Shown here in pieces: positions 1 through 8,014 of a DNA stretch of 25,939 nt. The stretch lies in the IMG/VR virus record IMGVR_UViG_3300042691_023925, positions 1-25,939 of that record; one strand, written 5' to 3'. The notes below the pieces were generated by a model. The model was not told the DNA's origin. It did not search any database and worked only from the letters and a program-made list of their open reading frames with translations. Source of the stretch: a virus. How positions within the stretch are numbered: the first letter of the stretch is position 1; the number at the start of each line of letters is the position of its first letter. The translations under genes were made by a program, and so were the position numbers.

Positions 1-660
1 ACGCACCTCATCGGCATTCACCACAGGGGCGGCCGGGGCAGGGGCGGGAGCAGCAGCAGGCGCAGCAGCTCGGGTCTCGTTGTCCTGGGTGGGCTCGGGA
101 GCCTGCACCCCATCAGCGGGAAGGGTCATGGATCGTTCCTTTTCAGGTTGGGTTGCAGGCGGTTCCTCAGAACGCACCTGGGCCCCGGCGTCGGCCGGGA
201 TCGGGACCAGCGAGAGCTCATACGGCTCCCAGTCCACTGCGCGCTCAACCGGCACTGTGCCGGTCTCGTCACGCTCGGTCTTGTGGACCTTGTAGCCCAC
301 AGACACGTTGCGATAGATGCCGTCGATCACATCCTGGAAGATGCTCTCCACGTCATCGCGCCGGCTGAACTTCACCAGGGCGCGGCCCTCGTTGCCGTTC
401 AGCCATGCTCGCTGCACGACGCCGATCTGGCTGCGCAGCGAGTAGGAGTCGTGCGCATCGAGCAGCGGCGCCCCCTTGTTCAGGCGGTCCAGGCGCACAG
501 CGCCAGGCGCCATGCTCAGCTCCTCGATGTAGTCGCCGCGCGACCAACTCGCACGACGCACCTGGGCGCCGGTGCTCCACACCAGCTCAACAGTTCGCTC
601 CTCGACGTTGATCGTCGACGGCTCGAACATCGCCCTGGTCTGCAGCAGACCTTCGCTCAT
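1..660 (-). CDS. Prohead serine protease (HK97/U35 type), probable fusion to scaffold/capsid, partial
   Basis: Capsid maturation protease that would cleave scaffold and capsid delta domains inside the procapsid. The 220 codons in the window carry the typical core. LLDAHDSYSL places a catalytic His at residue 70, and YRNVSVGYKV places a catalytic Ser at residue 120; both fit the U35 His/Ser pattern. The domain ends near residue 165 (YELSLVPIPAD). A Pro/Ala-rich linker follows and is still open at the left edge, so the product is longer than a lone protease and is probably fused to scaffold or major capsid protein. The ATG at 660 is preceded by a good Shine-Dalgarno (AGGAG, about 666-670). It lies 24 bases after the portal stop, as in lambda gpB-gpC. 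Family assignment is from motifs; the fusion is inferred. Confidence 0.85.
   Translation of the reverse strand, partial: MSEGLLQTRAMFEPSTINVEERTVELVWSTGAQVRRASWSRGDYIEELSMAPGAVRLDRLNKGAPLLDAHDSYSLRSQIGVVQRAWLNGNEGRALVKFSRRDDVESIFQDVIDGIYRNVSVGYKVHKTERDETGTVPVERAVDWEPYELSLVPIPADAGAQVRSEEPPATQPEKERSMTLPADGVQAPEPTQDNETRAAAPAAAPAPAPAAPVVNADEVR
127..141 (-). promoter_or_regulatory. Possible internal ribosome site and ATG inside the protease gene
   Basis: Codon 178 of the protease frame is an ATG (bases 129-127) preceded by AAAAGGAACGATCC, giving an AGGAA Shine-Dalgarno-like element at usual spacing. It sits just after the protease domain, at the start of the Pro/Ala-rich linker. In lambda, an internal start in gene C makes the scaffold Nu3 separately. 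A similar nested scaffold or capsid product could be made here, but this is inference from position and the RBS only. Confidence 0.35.
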
Positions 661-684
661 GGCAGCTCCTACGGCTTCTTGATT

Positions 685-2241
685 CTAGGGTGACCCTGCA
701 GGCGTCACCTGCGGGGGTGGTGTTGCTTCGCCTGGAGGCTCACCTGCAGGCGGCAGCTCCGACCCCATCGGTCGCGCCTGCGTCAACCCCGCCGCGCTCA
801 CCTTCCTCGGGTCGGTGTCCAGCACCACCTCGCCAGCGTCCAGCAGGCGGTTCCATTCCACGTACAGCGCGATCACGTCCTCAGGCTCCAGGCCCTCCAT
901 CCGGATCGCTTCCTGCGGCGGCAGCAGGCCCGCCCGCATCTTCTGGATGATCGCCTTCGTGTCAGCCGCCGGGTCGTAGGCCTGCGGTGGCGGTGGCGTC
1001 CAGTCAGCCGTCAGCCCATCGGTCGCCACACCAGCGATGCTCGCCTGCCGCGCCCACCATCCCCACACCCGGTTGAACGCCACCGGCGCCAGCAGCTGCC
1101 ACTGCTCGCACAACGTCTGCTTGTTGAAGCTCTGCCAGCCAAGCCGGCCCGCGCTGAAGTTGGTGCCCTGGAAGTCACCCGTCAGCAGTTCGTAGGGCAC
1201 GTTCGCACCCATCGCCGTCCGCAGCAGGTACGTCCGCATGATCTGGTCGATCTCGCCCACGCTCGGCGGACTCGAGAACCGGACGTCTTGCCCAGGCCCC
1301 AGCTGGGCCATCGCGCCAGGCTCAATGCGATCGGTGATGTTCGCCTTCTGGTTGCCGGCCCCGTCGATGTCCACGATCACGCCCATCATGCAGGCGCTCA
1401 CCTTTTGCTTCAGCAGCTGCGCGTCCATGTAGTCGTCCAGGTCGCGCAGCGTGATCACCACCGGCGCCAGGCACGTCACGCCACGGGTCTGCTGCGGCCG
1501 ATCAGCCGAGAACAGGTGGATGATCTCGTCGGCCGGCACGCGGTTCGCCTGAGGCGAGATCACGCGGATCGTCGCTTCACCCGGGTGGTGGTTGTAGAGC
1601 CAGTAGTTGATCCGGATGCCGTCCGCGTCGTACTCGATCCCACGGTGCGTCCACCCGCCGTCCGGTGTGCCGGCGTTGTTCAGCCCGTCCTGGGTTTCGG
1701 CGATCCAGTCCGGCTCCAGCACCTGCAGCTGCAGCGGGATGCGCAGCCCCAGCCGGCGCATCTTCGCCGCGCTCGGGATCCGCATCCGCACCAGCACTTC
1801 ACCCGACTCCTTCCAGCACCGGACGGCCTTGGCCATCAGCCCGTCAAAGCTCGCCAGCCCCTCGAAGTCACACTGCCGTGGGTCCATTGCCCAGGCCCTG
1901 AATTCATCCGTCGCACGCTGCCCCCTGGCGCCACCGTTCCGCCGGCCGGCCTTCGCCTTGAAGCTCCACCCATCGCCAATCAGCGCCGCTTCCCACAGCT
2001 TGATGATCCGCTGCGCATACGGGTTGTTGCGCACCAGGTCGCGGGCCCGGTCGCGCTTCGTCGTGAACCCACGGCCGTTCGCCGCATCCGCGCTCGTGTT
2101 CTGCGTCAGCCAGTTGTCCACTCGCCGGCCGCGGCCGTCGGCGTCATACCGCCGCAGCTGGTCGAGCTGCAGCCTGGCCGCCTGCCGGCGCACCGCTGCC
2201 CGGGGGGCAACAACCGAGATCAGCTGGTCGAGGACGTTCAT
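685..2241 (-). CDS. Phage portal protein, lambda gpB family
   Basis: Forms the dodecameric ring at the capsid vertex through which DNA is packaged and ejected. The 518 residues match the usual length of lambda-family portals. The N-terminal part contains RDLVRNNPYAQRIIKLWEAA, the helix pattern seen near the start of this family. Further on are FEGLASFDGLMAKAVRCWKE, VLEPDWIA and DEIIHLFSADRPQQTRGVT, all typical of gpB-like portals. The C-terminal 40 residues are Pro-rich and probably disordered. The ATG at 2241 overlaps the stop of the gpW-like gene by four bases (ATGA), indicating translational coupling. It sits between connector and protease, the lambda order. Confidence 0.92.
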   Translation of the reverse strand: MNVLDQLISVVAPRAAVRRQAARLQLDQLRRYDADGRGRRVDNWLTQNTSADAANGRGFTTKRDRARDLVRNNPYAQRIIKLWEAALIGDGWSFKAKAGRRNGGARGQRATDEFRAWAMDPRQCDFEGLASFDGLMAKAVRCWKESGEVLVRMRIPSAAKMRRLGLRIPLQLQVLEPDWIAETQDGLNNAGTPDGGWTHRGIEYDADGIRINYWLYNHHPGEATIRVISPQANRVPADEIIHLFSADRPQQTRGVTCLAPVVITLRDLDDYMDAQLLKQKVSACMMGVIVDIDGAGNQKANITDRIEPGAMAQLGPGQDVRFSSPPSVGEIDQIMRTYLLRTAMGANVPYELLTGDFQGTNFSAGRLGWQSFNKQTLCEQWQLLAPVAFNRVWGWWARQASIAGVATDGLTADWTPPPPQAYDPAADTKAIIQKMRAGLLPPQEAIRMEGLEPEDVIALYVEWNRLLDAGEVVLDTDPRKVSAAGLTQARPMGSELPPAGEPPGEATPPPQVTPAGSP

Positions 2242-2444
2242 TCGTAGTCCCTGGCGGTGCTCACATAGCTCAGCGACATCGCACCCGCCGCCGGGGTCAG
2301 CCTCGAGGCGATCAGCTGCCGCGCACGCAGCAGGTCACCCATCGACTGGTACTTGACCAACTTGTCGTCATAGCGGACCTCGAGGTAGCCCCCGGCGATC
2401 GCTTCCTCGATGGCCGTCAGATGGGCCTGCGTGAACGTGCTCAT
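2238..2444 (-). CDS. gpW-like head-tail connector
   Basis: A 68-residue protein beginning MSTFTQAHLTAIEEAIAGG. It shows the two-helix, central beta-hairpin pattern of lambda gpW: a first helix, a short strand pair around LEVRYDDKLVKYQSMGDL, then a second helix LLRARQLIASRL. In lambda, gpW joins filled heads to tail connectors after packaging. A GTG start at 2453 is possible, but the purine-rich GGGGGAG element is too close to it and better spaced for the ATG at 2444. The gene lies 28 bases after TerL and overlaps the portal start by four bases. Assignment rests on size, position and this pattern. Confidence 0.75.
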   Translation of the reverse strand: MSTFTQAHLTAIEEAIAGGYLEVRYDDKLVKYQSMGDLLRARQLIASRLTPAAGAMSLSYVSTARDYE

Positions 2445-2472
2445 CGGCGCCACATCTCCCCCGCCATGCTAC

Positions 2473-4398
2473 TCAGTCCCAGAACGAGGATCTCGCCGGC
2501 GCTTGACTCGGCGCCTCAGCCGCCGGCTGCACTGGCGCTGCCGTTGGCTCATGCTCCACCACGCCGCTCGTTGCCCCTTCCTCTGCCCACCGCTCATCGC
2601 TCCAGCGGTCTGCACCAACCAGCGCTGCAGCCGCCCTGGCATAGACCCTGCAGTCGAGGGCCTCGTTGCGCGGCCGCGTCTTGATCCACTCGAACTTCGT
2701 GTACCCCCGCCGGTCGATCGTGTTGGTCAGCCGCTCGGCGCACAGCTGCCGGAAATACTCCTCGCCGTGCATCGGGAAGTGGCACCAGCCGTGCGGCAAC
2801 AGCTCCCCGTCATCCTCCGGCAGCCGGCGCCGCAGCCACCCATAGAGCTCGCTCTTGGCCGTGCTGGTCCCGACCGGCCAGATCTTCACCCCGCCTCGCA
2901 GCGCCTTGCCATTCCGCAGCACCTCCACCCGGCTCGGCGTGCCGATCACACTCACCTGGGTCTCGACGCCCTTGATGGCGATCACCTGGTTGCCCGGCTG
3001 CTTCCGCACCCACCGCTTCACCTCCTCGGTCCTGAAGCCTGAGTCGATCGCCGTCATCCGGATCGGCAGCCGCTGCCCATCACCCCGCCCAAACTCCGAC
3101 CGGATGAACTTCGACAGCTCCCGCCACACCGCTGGCTCGGCCGTGTCCCCAGCCAGCACCTGGTAGTCCAAGCTCCAGCTCTCCATCCCCGGCGCCCAGC
3201 CCACCACCTCCAGCTCGATGCGGTCCTTTTGCACGTCCACGCCGCAGGTGATGAACACCACCTGCTCCGGCACCGTGCCCAGCTCATAGGCCTCGCGGCG
3301 GTTGTACAGCGCCTCCCAGTCCGGCGCCTCGCCGTCGTCGTTCCAGCACTCCGCCAGCACCGTGTTGGTCCAGGGCTTGAGGTCGGCCGGGTTGTCCTTC
3401 GCCTTCTCATACCCCACCGCTGCCTCGGTCCAGCTGAACCACCCCAGCGGGCTGTAAAGCCCCGACAGGTGGTAGCCCTGCACCAGCCGCTCTGGGTGCT
3501 CAGCTTCCCACCAGTCGTCGCTCCACACGTCCGGGTCATACCACCAGGCCTTCGCGTCTTCCTCGATGCCCTCGCCGCACTCCTCGCAGATCAGCACCGG
3601 CGGCTGCCGCAGCGTGTTCGGCAGGCCCGGGTCCTTCGGGTCGTACCGCATCCGGTCCCAGCTGATCACCTGCCGATGCCCACAATGCGGGCAGGGGAGC
3701 TTCAGCACCTGCTTGTTGCTGTCCTCCCACTTGTTCCAGATCGCACTCCGCCCCGCGATCGTTGGCGTCGACGTCCAGCACTTCTTCGCCCTGGTGCCGA
3801 ACGTCCGCGTCCTGGCCTCCACGATCGCCAGCGGGCTGCCTTCCTCGTCCACGTCCGCCGGCCACCGGTCGATCTCATCACCAGCCAGGAAGCGGATCGG
3901 CATCGACGCCAGGCCCGACGCTGCATTCGCGCCGCCCAGGATCAGGAAGCCCCCGGCGAACTCCTTCATCAGCATCGTGTTGCCGCCGTCCCGCTCCCGC
4001 GGCGCCTTCACCTTCTCCTGAAGGCTGGGGCTGGCCTCGATCATCGGCGCGATCCGCATCTTCGAGTACCGCTTCGCCAGGTCGATCGTTGGCTGCACGA
4101 ACAGCGTCGGCGCTGGCTGGATGTCCATTGCGTAGCCCATCCAGTTGTTCAGGCTCTCGCTCTTGCCCAGCTGGGCGCCGAACACCATCACCACCTCCCG
4201 CACCTTGCTCGTCGCCGAAAGGTCATTCATGGCCTTGCGGAGGTAAGGGGTTCGCGCCGTTCTCCACGGCCCGTGCTCACTCGAGGCCTTCGGGCTCAAG
4301 ATCCGCCGCTCATCCGCCCACTCGCTCACCGTCAGCAGCGGGTCAGGCAGCAGCCCCCGCCAGAACGACTCGAAGCACAGCTCAGCGGAGGCGGGCAT
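2473..4398 (-). CDS. Terminase large subunit, lambda gpA family (GpA-type ATPase/nuclease)
   Basis: The DNA-packaging motor: it cuts concatemers and translocates DNA into the prohead using ATP. The 641 residues match the family. The Walker A-like segment FGAQLGKSE is at residues 73-81, and Walker B LAGDEIDRW is around residues 171-179. A zinc-ribbon-like insert has CPHC at 236-239 and CEEC at 271-274. The nuclease domain begins near residue 384 with CGVDVQKDRIELEVVG, whose Asp388 is the expected first metal ligand. The last 40 residues are Ala/Pro-rich. The start overlaps the small subunit by 17 bases. The full-length motifs suggest an active enzyme. Confidence 0.95.
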   Translation of the reverse strand: MPASAELCFESFWRGLLPDPLLTVSEWADERRILSPKASSEHGPWRTARTPYLRKAMNDLSATSKVREVVMVFGAQLGKSESLNNWMGYAMDIQPAPTLFVQPTIDLAKRYSKMRIAPMIEASPSLQEKVKAPRERDGGNTMLMKEFAGGFLILGGANAASGLASMPIRFLAGDEIDRWPADVDEEGSPLAIVEARTRTFGTRAKKCWTSTPTIAGRSAIWNKWEDSNKQVLKLPCPHCGHRQVISWDRMRYDPKDPGLPNTLRQPPVLICEECGEGIEEDAKAWWYDPDVWSDDWWEAEHPERLVQGYHLSGLYSPLGWFSWTEAAVGYEKAKDNPADLKPWTNTVLAECWNDDGEAPDWEALYNRREAYELGTVPEQVVFITCGVDVQKDRIELEVVGWAPGMESWSLDYQVLAGDTAEPAVWRELSKFIRSEFGRGDGQRLPIRMTAIDSGFRTEEVKRWVRKQPGNQVIAIKGVETQVSVIGTPSRVEVLRNGKALRGGVKIWPVGTSTAKSELYGWLRRRLPEDDGELLPHGWCHFPMHGEEYFRQLCAERLTNTIDRRGYTKFEWIKTRPRNEALDCRVYARAAAALVGADRWSDERWAEEGATSGVVEHEPTAAPVQPAAEAPSQAPARSSFWD

Positions 4399-4948
4399 TG
4401 CTCAGCGTCTCCAACGCTTTGGTCTGGTGCCGCTCGATGATCATCAGCACATCCTGCCGCTGCTCGGGCGTCAGCCCACCCGCTGCCTTCGCAATCTCGC
4501 CCACCATCAGTGGGCCCAGCCGCAGCACAGCGTCCTTCACCTCCTTCGCCACCTCGAACAGCTGCCGCTCCACATCCGCCTTTCGCACCAGGCTGCCATC
4601 ACGCTCCTGGTAGTCCAGCTTCAGCAGCATCGCCCGGTAGCCCTCGGCCGCCGCCTTCGCCTGGCTGTAGGTGGCCTGGCCCCGGCCGGCACCCGGCACC
4701 ATCGGCTCGGCCTCGCCTACATCCTCGCCGCGCGCGCGCGCCTTGCCCGTGTTGATCTGCCCTGCAGATCGCACCTTCTGCGGTGCCGTGTTCCGGTCCC
4801 ACTCCAGGTCCGCAATGTCCGGGTCGATCTGCCACCGGTTGCCACGCTTGCTCAGGCTCTTCACCAGCCGGCCCGACTCGATCGCTTTCCGCACCGCGCG
4901 GTCGCTCACCCCACGGCGTTTCGCATAGGCCGCAGGCGTAATCCCCAT
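4382..4948 (-). CDS. Terminase small subunit (HTH-containing, Nu1-like)
   Basis: A 188-residue protein directly upstream of and overlapping TerL. The first 50 residues form a winged/HTH-like unit (AAYAKRRGVSDRAVRKAIES, then a wing ending in NRWQIDPDIAD), as in Nu1-type small terminases that bind the cos or pac site. A Gly/Arg-rich linker follows, then a helical region (YSQAKAAAEGYRAMLLKLDY; RKADVERQLFEVAKEVKDAV) likely to mediate oligomerisation and TerL contact. The ATG at 4948 shares one base with the stop of the preceding gene (TGATG). Role is inferred from position and the HTH; the exact family (DUF1441-like or Nu1) was not determined. Confidence 0.85.
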   Translation of the reverse strand: MGITPAAYAKRRGVSDRAVRKAIESGRLVKSLSKRGNRWQIDPDIADLEWDRNTAPQKVRSAGQINTGKARARGEDVGEAEPMVPGAGRGQATYSQAKAAAEGYRAMLLKLDYQERDGSLVRKADVERQLFEVAKEVKDAVLRLGPLMVGEIAKAAGGLTPEQRQDVLMIIERHQTKALETLSNARLR

Positions 4949-5232
4949 CAGGCGCGGGCGAACTTCACCCGGTACCCTCGCGCCAGCAGCCCATCAACCA
5001 CTGCCACCGGCGCCTCACCGCACAGCTCCACCTCACCAGCCCGCGGCTGCAACTCGCACACCAGCTCCACCAGCTGCGACGGCAGCATCATCGTGTGCCC
5101 TCGCCCCTCCAGCATCTCGTCCACCGTCGTCTCGGGCCCCATGTCCCCCAGCCGCACACGCAGCGGCCATGGCCTCACATGCCCGTCCTCGCCCCACTGA
5201 CAGCCGAACACCACACCAGCAACCTCAATCAT
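4948..5232 (-). CDS. Hypothetical protein between accessory operon and terminase
   Basis: A 94-residue protein of unknown function starting MIEVAGVVFGCQWGEDGHV. No catalytic motif is recognised. It contains a short hydrophobic N-terminal strand and an acidic middle (MGPETTVDEMLEGRGH), and ends in basic RGYRVKFARA. An upstream ATG at 5286 would add 18 residues. The start at 5232 is preferred because it overlaps the stop of the upstream gene by eight bases (ATGATTGA), continuing the tight coupling of this operon. It is the last gene before TerS, so it could belong to packaging or to the upstream accessory set. Confidence 0.6.
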   Translation of the reverse strand: MIEVAGVVFGCQWGEDGHVRPWPLRVRLGDMGPETTVDEMLEGRGHTMMLPSQLVELVCELQPRAGEVELCGEAPVAVVDGLLARGYRVKFARA

Positions 5233-5602
5233 CAAAGCCCGGCAGGAATTGACGCCTCCACGGAAACAGTAGGACCGCAGGGCCACAGGCCTTCATCACG
5301 CTCGGCCACCGGCCACGGCTGCTCGTGTCCACCCACACCCAGGCTTCCACATCGCCCCACGACGACGCCTTCTCCTGCAGCGCTTCCGTCGGCGTCGCAT
5401 CCACCAGCAGCATGCCTGGCCCCGCCAGCTCCAGCAGGCTCAACCCCAACCTCGTCGACAGCGCAGCTGCCAGCGGCTCACCATCGGCACTCGCCGCATG
5501 AACACCAGGCCGGTCACGCCATCGGCACTGCGCAGCAATCAGATCCACAGCGGCATCGAAGCCCGCCCACGTCAGCTCCAGTCGCGGGGTGCGGTTATTC
5601 AT
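5225..5602 (-). CDS. Phosphoribosyltransferase-like protein, degenerate active site
   Basis: A 125-residue protein. The middle resembles the core of type I phosphoribosyltransferases: a strand followed by ADGEPLAAALSTRLGL (compare the family pattern GGxPLAxxLAxxLG), then GMLLVDATPTEALQEKASSW where the PRPP loop normally reads VDDxxxTGxT. The two consecutive acidic residues and the TG of that loop are not intact here, so catalysis as a normal PRTase is doubtful. It is coupled to the IbrB-like gene by an ATGA overlap and is followed by an eight-base overlap with the next gene. The fold suggestion is a pattern-level inference with moderate to low certainty. Confidence 0.45.
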   Translation of the reverse strand: MNNRTPRLELTWAGFDAAVDLIAAQCRWRDRPGVHAASADGEPLAAALSTRLGLSLLELAGPGMLLVDATPTEALQEKASSWGDVEAWVWVDTSSRGRWPSVMKACGPAVLLFPWRRQFLPGFDD

Positions 5603-6123
5603 CCCCTCCCTGGCACCCAGGCCTTGTTGAATCCTGGCGCCACCTTACGCACCTGGGCCGGCATTCCGGCGCGGTTCAGCAGCCGCACCACTTCCTCGGA
5701 TTCCATCCCCAGCCGCTTCTGGATCGTCCGCTGCGGCACACCCTCATCCGTCATCCGCCGCACGATCTCCGCCATCCGCACCACCGCATGCGTGCCCCGC
5801 GCCCGGTTGTGGCGGATCGTGCTCATCATCCGGTGCACCGGATCCAATCCCACCACCACCACCGGCACCTGGCCGCCAGTCAGCTTCAGCACTCGAGGAT
5901 CAGCGCTCACCGTCCACCGGTGGAAACCATCCACGATCTGGTGCAGCCCATCGCCATCCGCCGGCAGCACCACGATCGGCTGGGTCCAGCCATCCTCCAC
6001 GATGCTCACGATCAGCAGCTCCAGCTCGGGCGCCGCCACCTTGTTCGGGTTGTACGCATTACTACGCAGCCGCTCGCGCGGTAGCCACTGCACCCTCGAC
6101 ACCGGCTGCTCTGCCACGCTCAC
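5599..6123 (-). CDS. IbrB-like ParB/sulfiredoxin-fold protein
   Basis: A 174-residue protein with a ParB/Srx-type domain (residues 8-110). RLRSNAYNPNKV gives the N-terminal substrate-loop pattern, and HQIVDGFHRWTVS has DGFHR at 65-69, the usual nucleotide-binding motif position. A C-terminal HTH-like region follows (VRRMTDEGVPQRTIQKRLGM). It is the partner of the IbrA-like gene upstream. In E. coli the IbrA-IbrB pair is known as a co-activator of prophage eib genes; the biochemistry is not settled. The start is GTG at 6123, which overlaps the IbrA stop as GTGA and has a GGAGGGG Shine-Dalgarno. A longer open frame upstream is antisense-like noise over IbrA and was discarded. Confidence 0.8.
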   Translation of the reverse strand: MSVAEQPVSRVQWLPRERLRSNAYNPNKVAAPELELLIVSIVEDGWTQPIVVLPADGDGLHQIVDGFHRWTVSADPRVLKLTGGQVPVVVVGLDPVHRMMSTIRHNRARGTHAVVRMAEIVRRMTDEGVPQRTIQKRLGMESEEVVRLLNRAGMPAQVRKVAPGFNKAWVPGRG

Positions 6124-7292
6124 CGCTTCCCCTCCAGCGCCTTCACCTGCTCGAACGTCAGGCCCTTGCGCGCCGCCGCCGTGATCGCCCGCTGCGTCAG
6201 CTGGCCCTTCTTCCGGTTCTTCAGGTCGCCACGGCTCACGATCTGGCAGATGTACCGCCAGCTCAGGCCCGACATCACGTCGTCCTCCGTCTCGTGGATC
6301 GGCCGCCGCGTCTTCTTCCGGTGCATCTTGATCACGCCCGCAATCCCACGCGCGATCTGTGCTCGTTCCTTCTCCGGGTAGAGCTCCAGCAGGCTCCACG
6401 CCCACTGCTGCCACGTCATCCCTGGCGGTGGCTCCTTCAGCCCCGCACCGTACAAATCCGTCCTGGCATACCGCCCCGCAGTGCCCACACCCTCGACCCG
6501 CCGCAGCATCCGGTCCCACAGCTCCGGCCATCCCTGCGCATACTTCCACAGCCCGCCCAGCGGCTCCTCGCCGAACGGTGGCGTCACCCGCTGCAGGCTC
6601 ACGCTCGTGCCCATCAGCGCCTGCACGTCATACGCCCGGTTGTAGTCCCACCCCTGCTTGGCTGCCGCCACCCACACGTCCTCGGCCCGCCAGTCGTAGA
6701 TCGGCTTGCAGTTGAACCAGTACCCCATCCGTGGCTCGGCGATGTAGTTGTCCCGCTCCCGCCGGATCACCGTCTGCAGCCGCCGCGGGCTCTCCTGCGC
6801 ACGGATCCCCGTCAGGTCGCCCACCGTCCCCACCTCCGGCCCATACAGGCAGGGGCCCACGTCATCCAGCTGCATCCCATCCTTGAACCGCGGCACGTCC
6901 TTCACCGTCACCGCACCAGCCGGCAGTGGCCGCACCCATCGATCCCGCGCGCCTTCGTCCCAGCACTTCCACCACGGCTGGGTCCGCGCACACGCATTGC
7001 GGTGCATGATCGGCAGGCAGCACCACAGCAGCCGCACATCATCCCGCCCACGCACCCGCTCCACATACTCCACCGTCTCCGGGTAGCAGGCCTCCTCATC
7101 CACGAAGTAGACATCGAGCGGCAGCCGGCCGCGCTCCCTGGCCACCATCGCCGCCAGGTTCAGCACCACCGTCGAATCCTTCCCGCCGCTGAAGCTCACC
7201 ACCACCCGATCGAAACGGTCGTAGATCCGCCGGATCCGGTCCAGCCCTGCTTCCATCACGTCCTGGTGCGTCGCGGTCTGGCGCAGCGTCAT
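6120..7292 (-). CDS. IbrA-like PP-loop protein (PAPS reductase family, DUF3440 type)
   Basis: A 390-residue PP-loop ATP pyrophosphatase. VSFSGGKDSTVV carries the SGGKDS loop at residues 35-40. VYFVDEEACYPETVEYVERV matches strand 2 of PAPS reductases, and TGIRAQESPRR at 161-171 is the family's conserved segment. FNCKPIYDWRAEDVW completes the core. Several Cys residues (91, 92, 101, 110, 148, 195) are present. The C-terminal third (GAGLKEPPPGMTWQQWAWSL onward) matches the DUF3440-type tail of IbrA. It would activate a substrate with ATP, possibly for sulfur chemistry on a nucleotide or nucleic acid; substrate unknown. It overlaps its neighbours on both sides by four bases. Confidence 0.88.
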   Translation of the reverse strand: MTLRQTATHQDVMEAGLDRIRRIYDRFDRVVVSFSGGKDSTVVLNLAAMVARERGRLPLDVYFVDEEACYPETVEYVERVRGRDDVRLLWCCLPIMHRNACARTQPWWKCWDEGARDRWVRPLPAGAVTVKDVPRFKDGMQLDDVGPCLYGPEVGTVGDLTGIRAQESPRRLQTVIRRERDNYIAEPRMGYWFNCKPIYDWRAEDVWVAAAKQGWDYNRAYDVQALMGTSVSLQRVTPPFGEEPLGGLWKYAQGWPELWDRMLRRVEGVGTAGRYARTDLYGAGLKEPPPGMTWQQWAWSLLELYPEKERAQIARGIAGVIKMHRKKTRRPIHETEDDVMSGLSWRYICQIVSRGDLKNRKKGQLTQRAITAAARKGLTFEQVKALEGKR

Positions 7293-8014
7293 CGCGTCCG
7301 GTACTCCGCACGCTCCGCTGCAGCAGCACTCACCCCCTCGATGATCGTCCGCGTCAGCATCGGATGCTCCTCATCCGTCGGCCCGCAGTCCGAGTCCGGG
7401 TGCCACGCCACCACCACCATCCCCTGGTCATGCTCCGTCCTGAACCGGTGCTCACCATCCGCGTGGATCACGAACACCATCCCAGGCACCAGCGGCTCCC
7501 GCCCCTCAGGCGTCACGCACTGGCCGCGGCCACGGATCACCATCCCGATCCGCACGCTCGGGTGCGTGTGCATCGTCTGCTCAGTCCCCGGCGGAAACCA
7601 CAGCGCATTCAGGCATGGATCCCCCAGCTTCACCGGCGGCACCAGCAGCGTGTCCGTGCAGCCGTCGATGTACCGCAGCCGCCCGCAGGCCTCCACCGGC
7701 CCGCCCACGCTGAACATCCCCAGCCACCCCGACAGGCCGATCACCACCCCAGCGCAGCTCAGGTCGTCTGCCTTCTCCGGCCACACCCCGGCTCGCCCGG
7801 GCACCACCCCGTACATCCCCGGCTGCAGCAGGTACCGCGCACCACCACGCGGCTCCACCCACAGCCCGCCACCGTGGCAGAACACCCAGTGCGTCGAGCC
7901 CTCATCACCCAGCAGCAGCTGACCGCCACACCGCACACCCAGCACCTGCACCGGGCCCAGCTCGCGTAGCAGTCCGTTCCGCAGCTTCAGTCCCTCAAAC
8001 GCCCTCGCGCCCAT
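7289..8014 (-). CDS. Double-cupin (bicupin) protein
   Basis: A 241-residue protein. The C-terminal half (about 138-205) is a clear cupin barrel: FPPGTEQTMHTHPSVRIGMV gives His149 and His151, then GMVFVIHADGEHRF gives His189, the usual metal-binding set. The N-terminal half (about 20-90) looks like a second, degenerate barrel (THWVFCHGGGLWVEP, then YLLQPGMYGVVPG). Cupins act as metal-dependent oxygenases, isomerases or small-molecule binders. The start at 8014 overlaps the ParB-like gene by 20 bases and has a GGGAG element upstream. The stop overlaps IbrA. Position suggests it works with the PP-loop/ParB pair; its reaction is unknown. Confidence 0.75.
   Translation of the reverse strand: MGARAFEGLKLRNGLLRELGPVQVLGVRCGGQLLLGDEGSTHWVFCHGGGLWVEPRGGARYLLQPGMYGVVPGRAGVWPEKADDLSCAGVVIGLSGWLGMFSVGGPVEACGRLRYIDGCTDTLLVPPVKLGDPCLNALWFPPGTEQTMHTHPSVRIGMVIRGRGQCVTPEGREPLVPGMVFVIHADGEHRFRTEHDQGMVVVAWHPDSDCGPTDEEHPMLTRTIIEGVSAAAAERAEYRTR

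Noticed and set aside
148-693. A plus-strand frame at the left end
   Set aside because: Antisense to the prohead protease, whose catalytic motifs and Shine-Dalgarno are clear.
1288-2247. A 319-codon plus-strand open frame
   Set aside because: Antisense to the portal gene; no recognisable protein features.
3229-4440. A 403-codon plus-strand open frame
   Set aside because: Antisense to the terminase large subunit, which has full motifs; composition is typical of a shadow frame.
6124-6549. N-terminal extension of the IbrB-like gene
   Set aside because: The extra residues overlay IbrA in another frame and are Gly/Ala/Asp-rich noise; the GTG at 6123 has a good RBS and a coupled overlap.
6294-7922. 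A 542-codon plus-strand open frame
   Set aside because: It lies antisense over the IbrA-like and cupin genes, is very rich in His, Pro and Arg as expected from reverse reading of high-GC genes, and has no domain.
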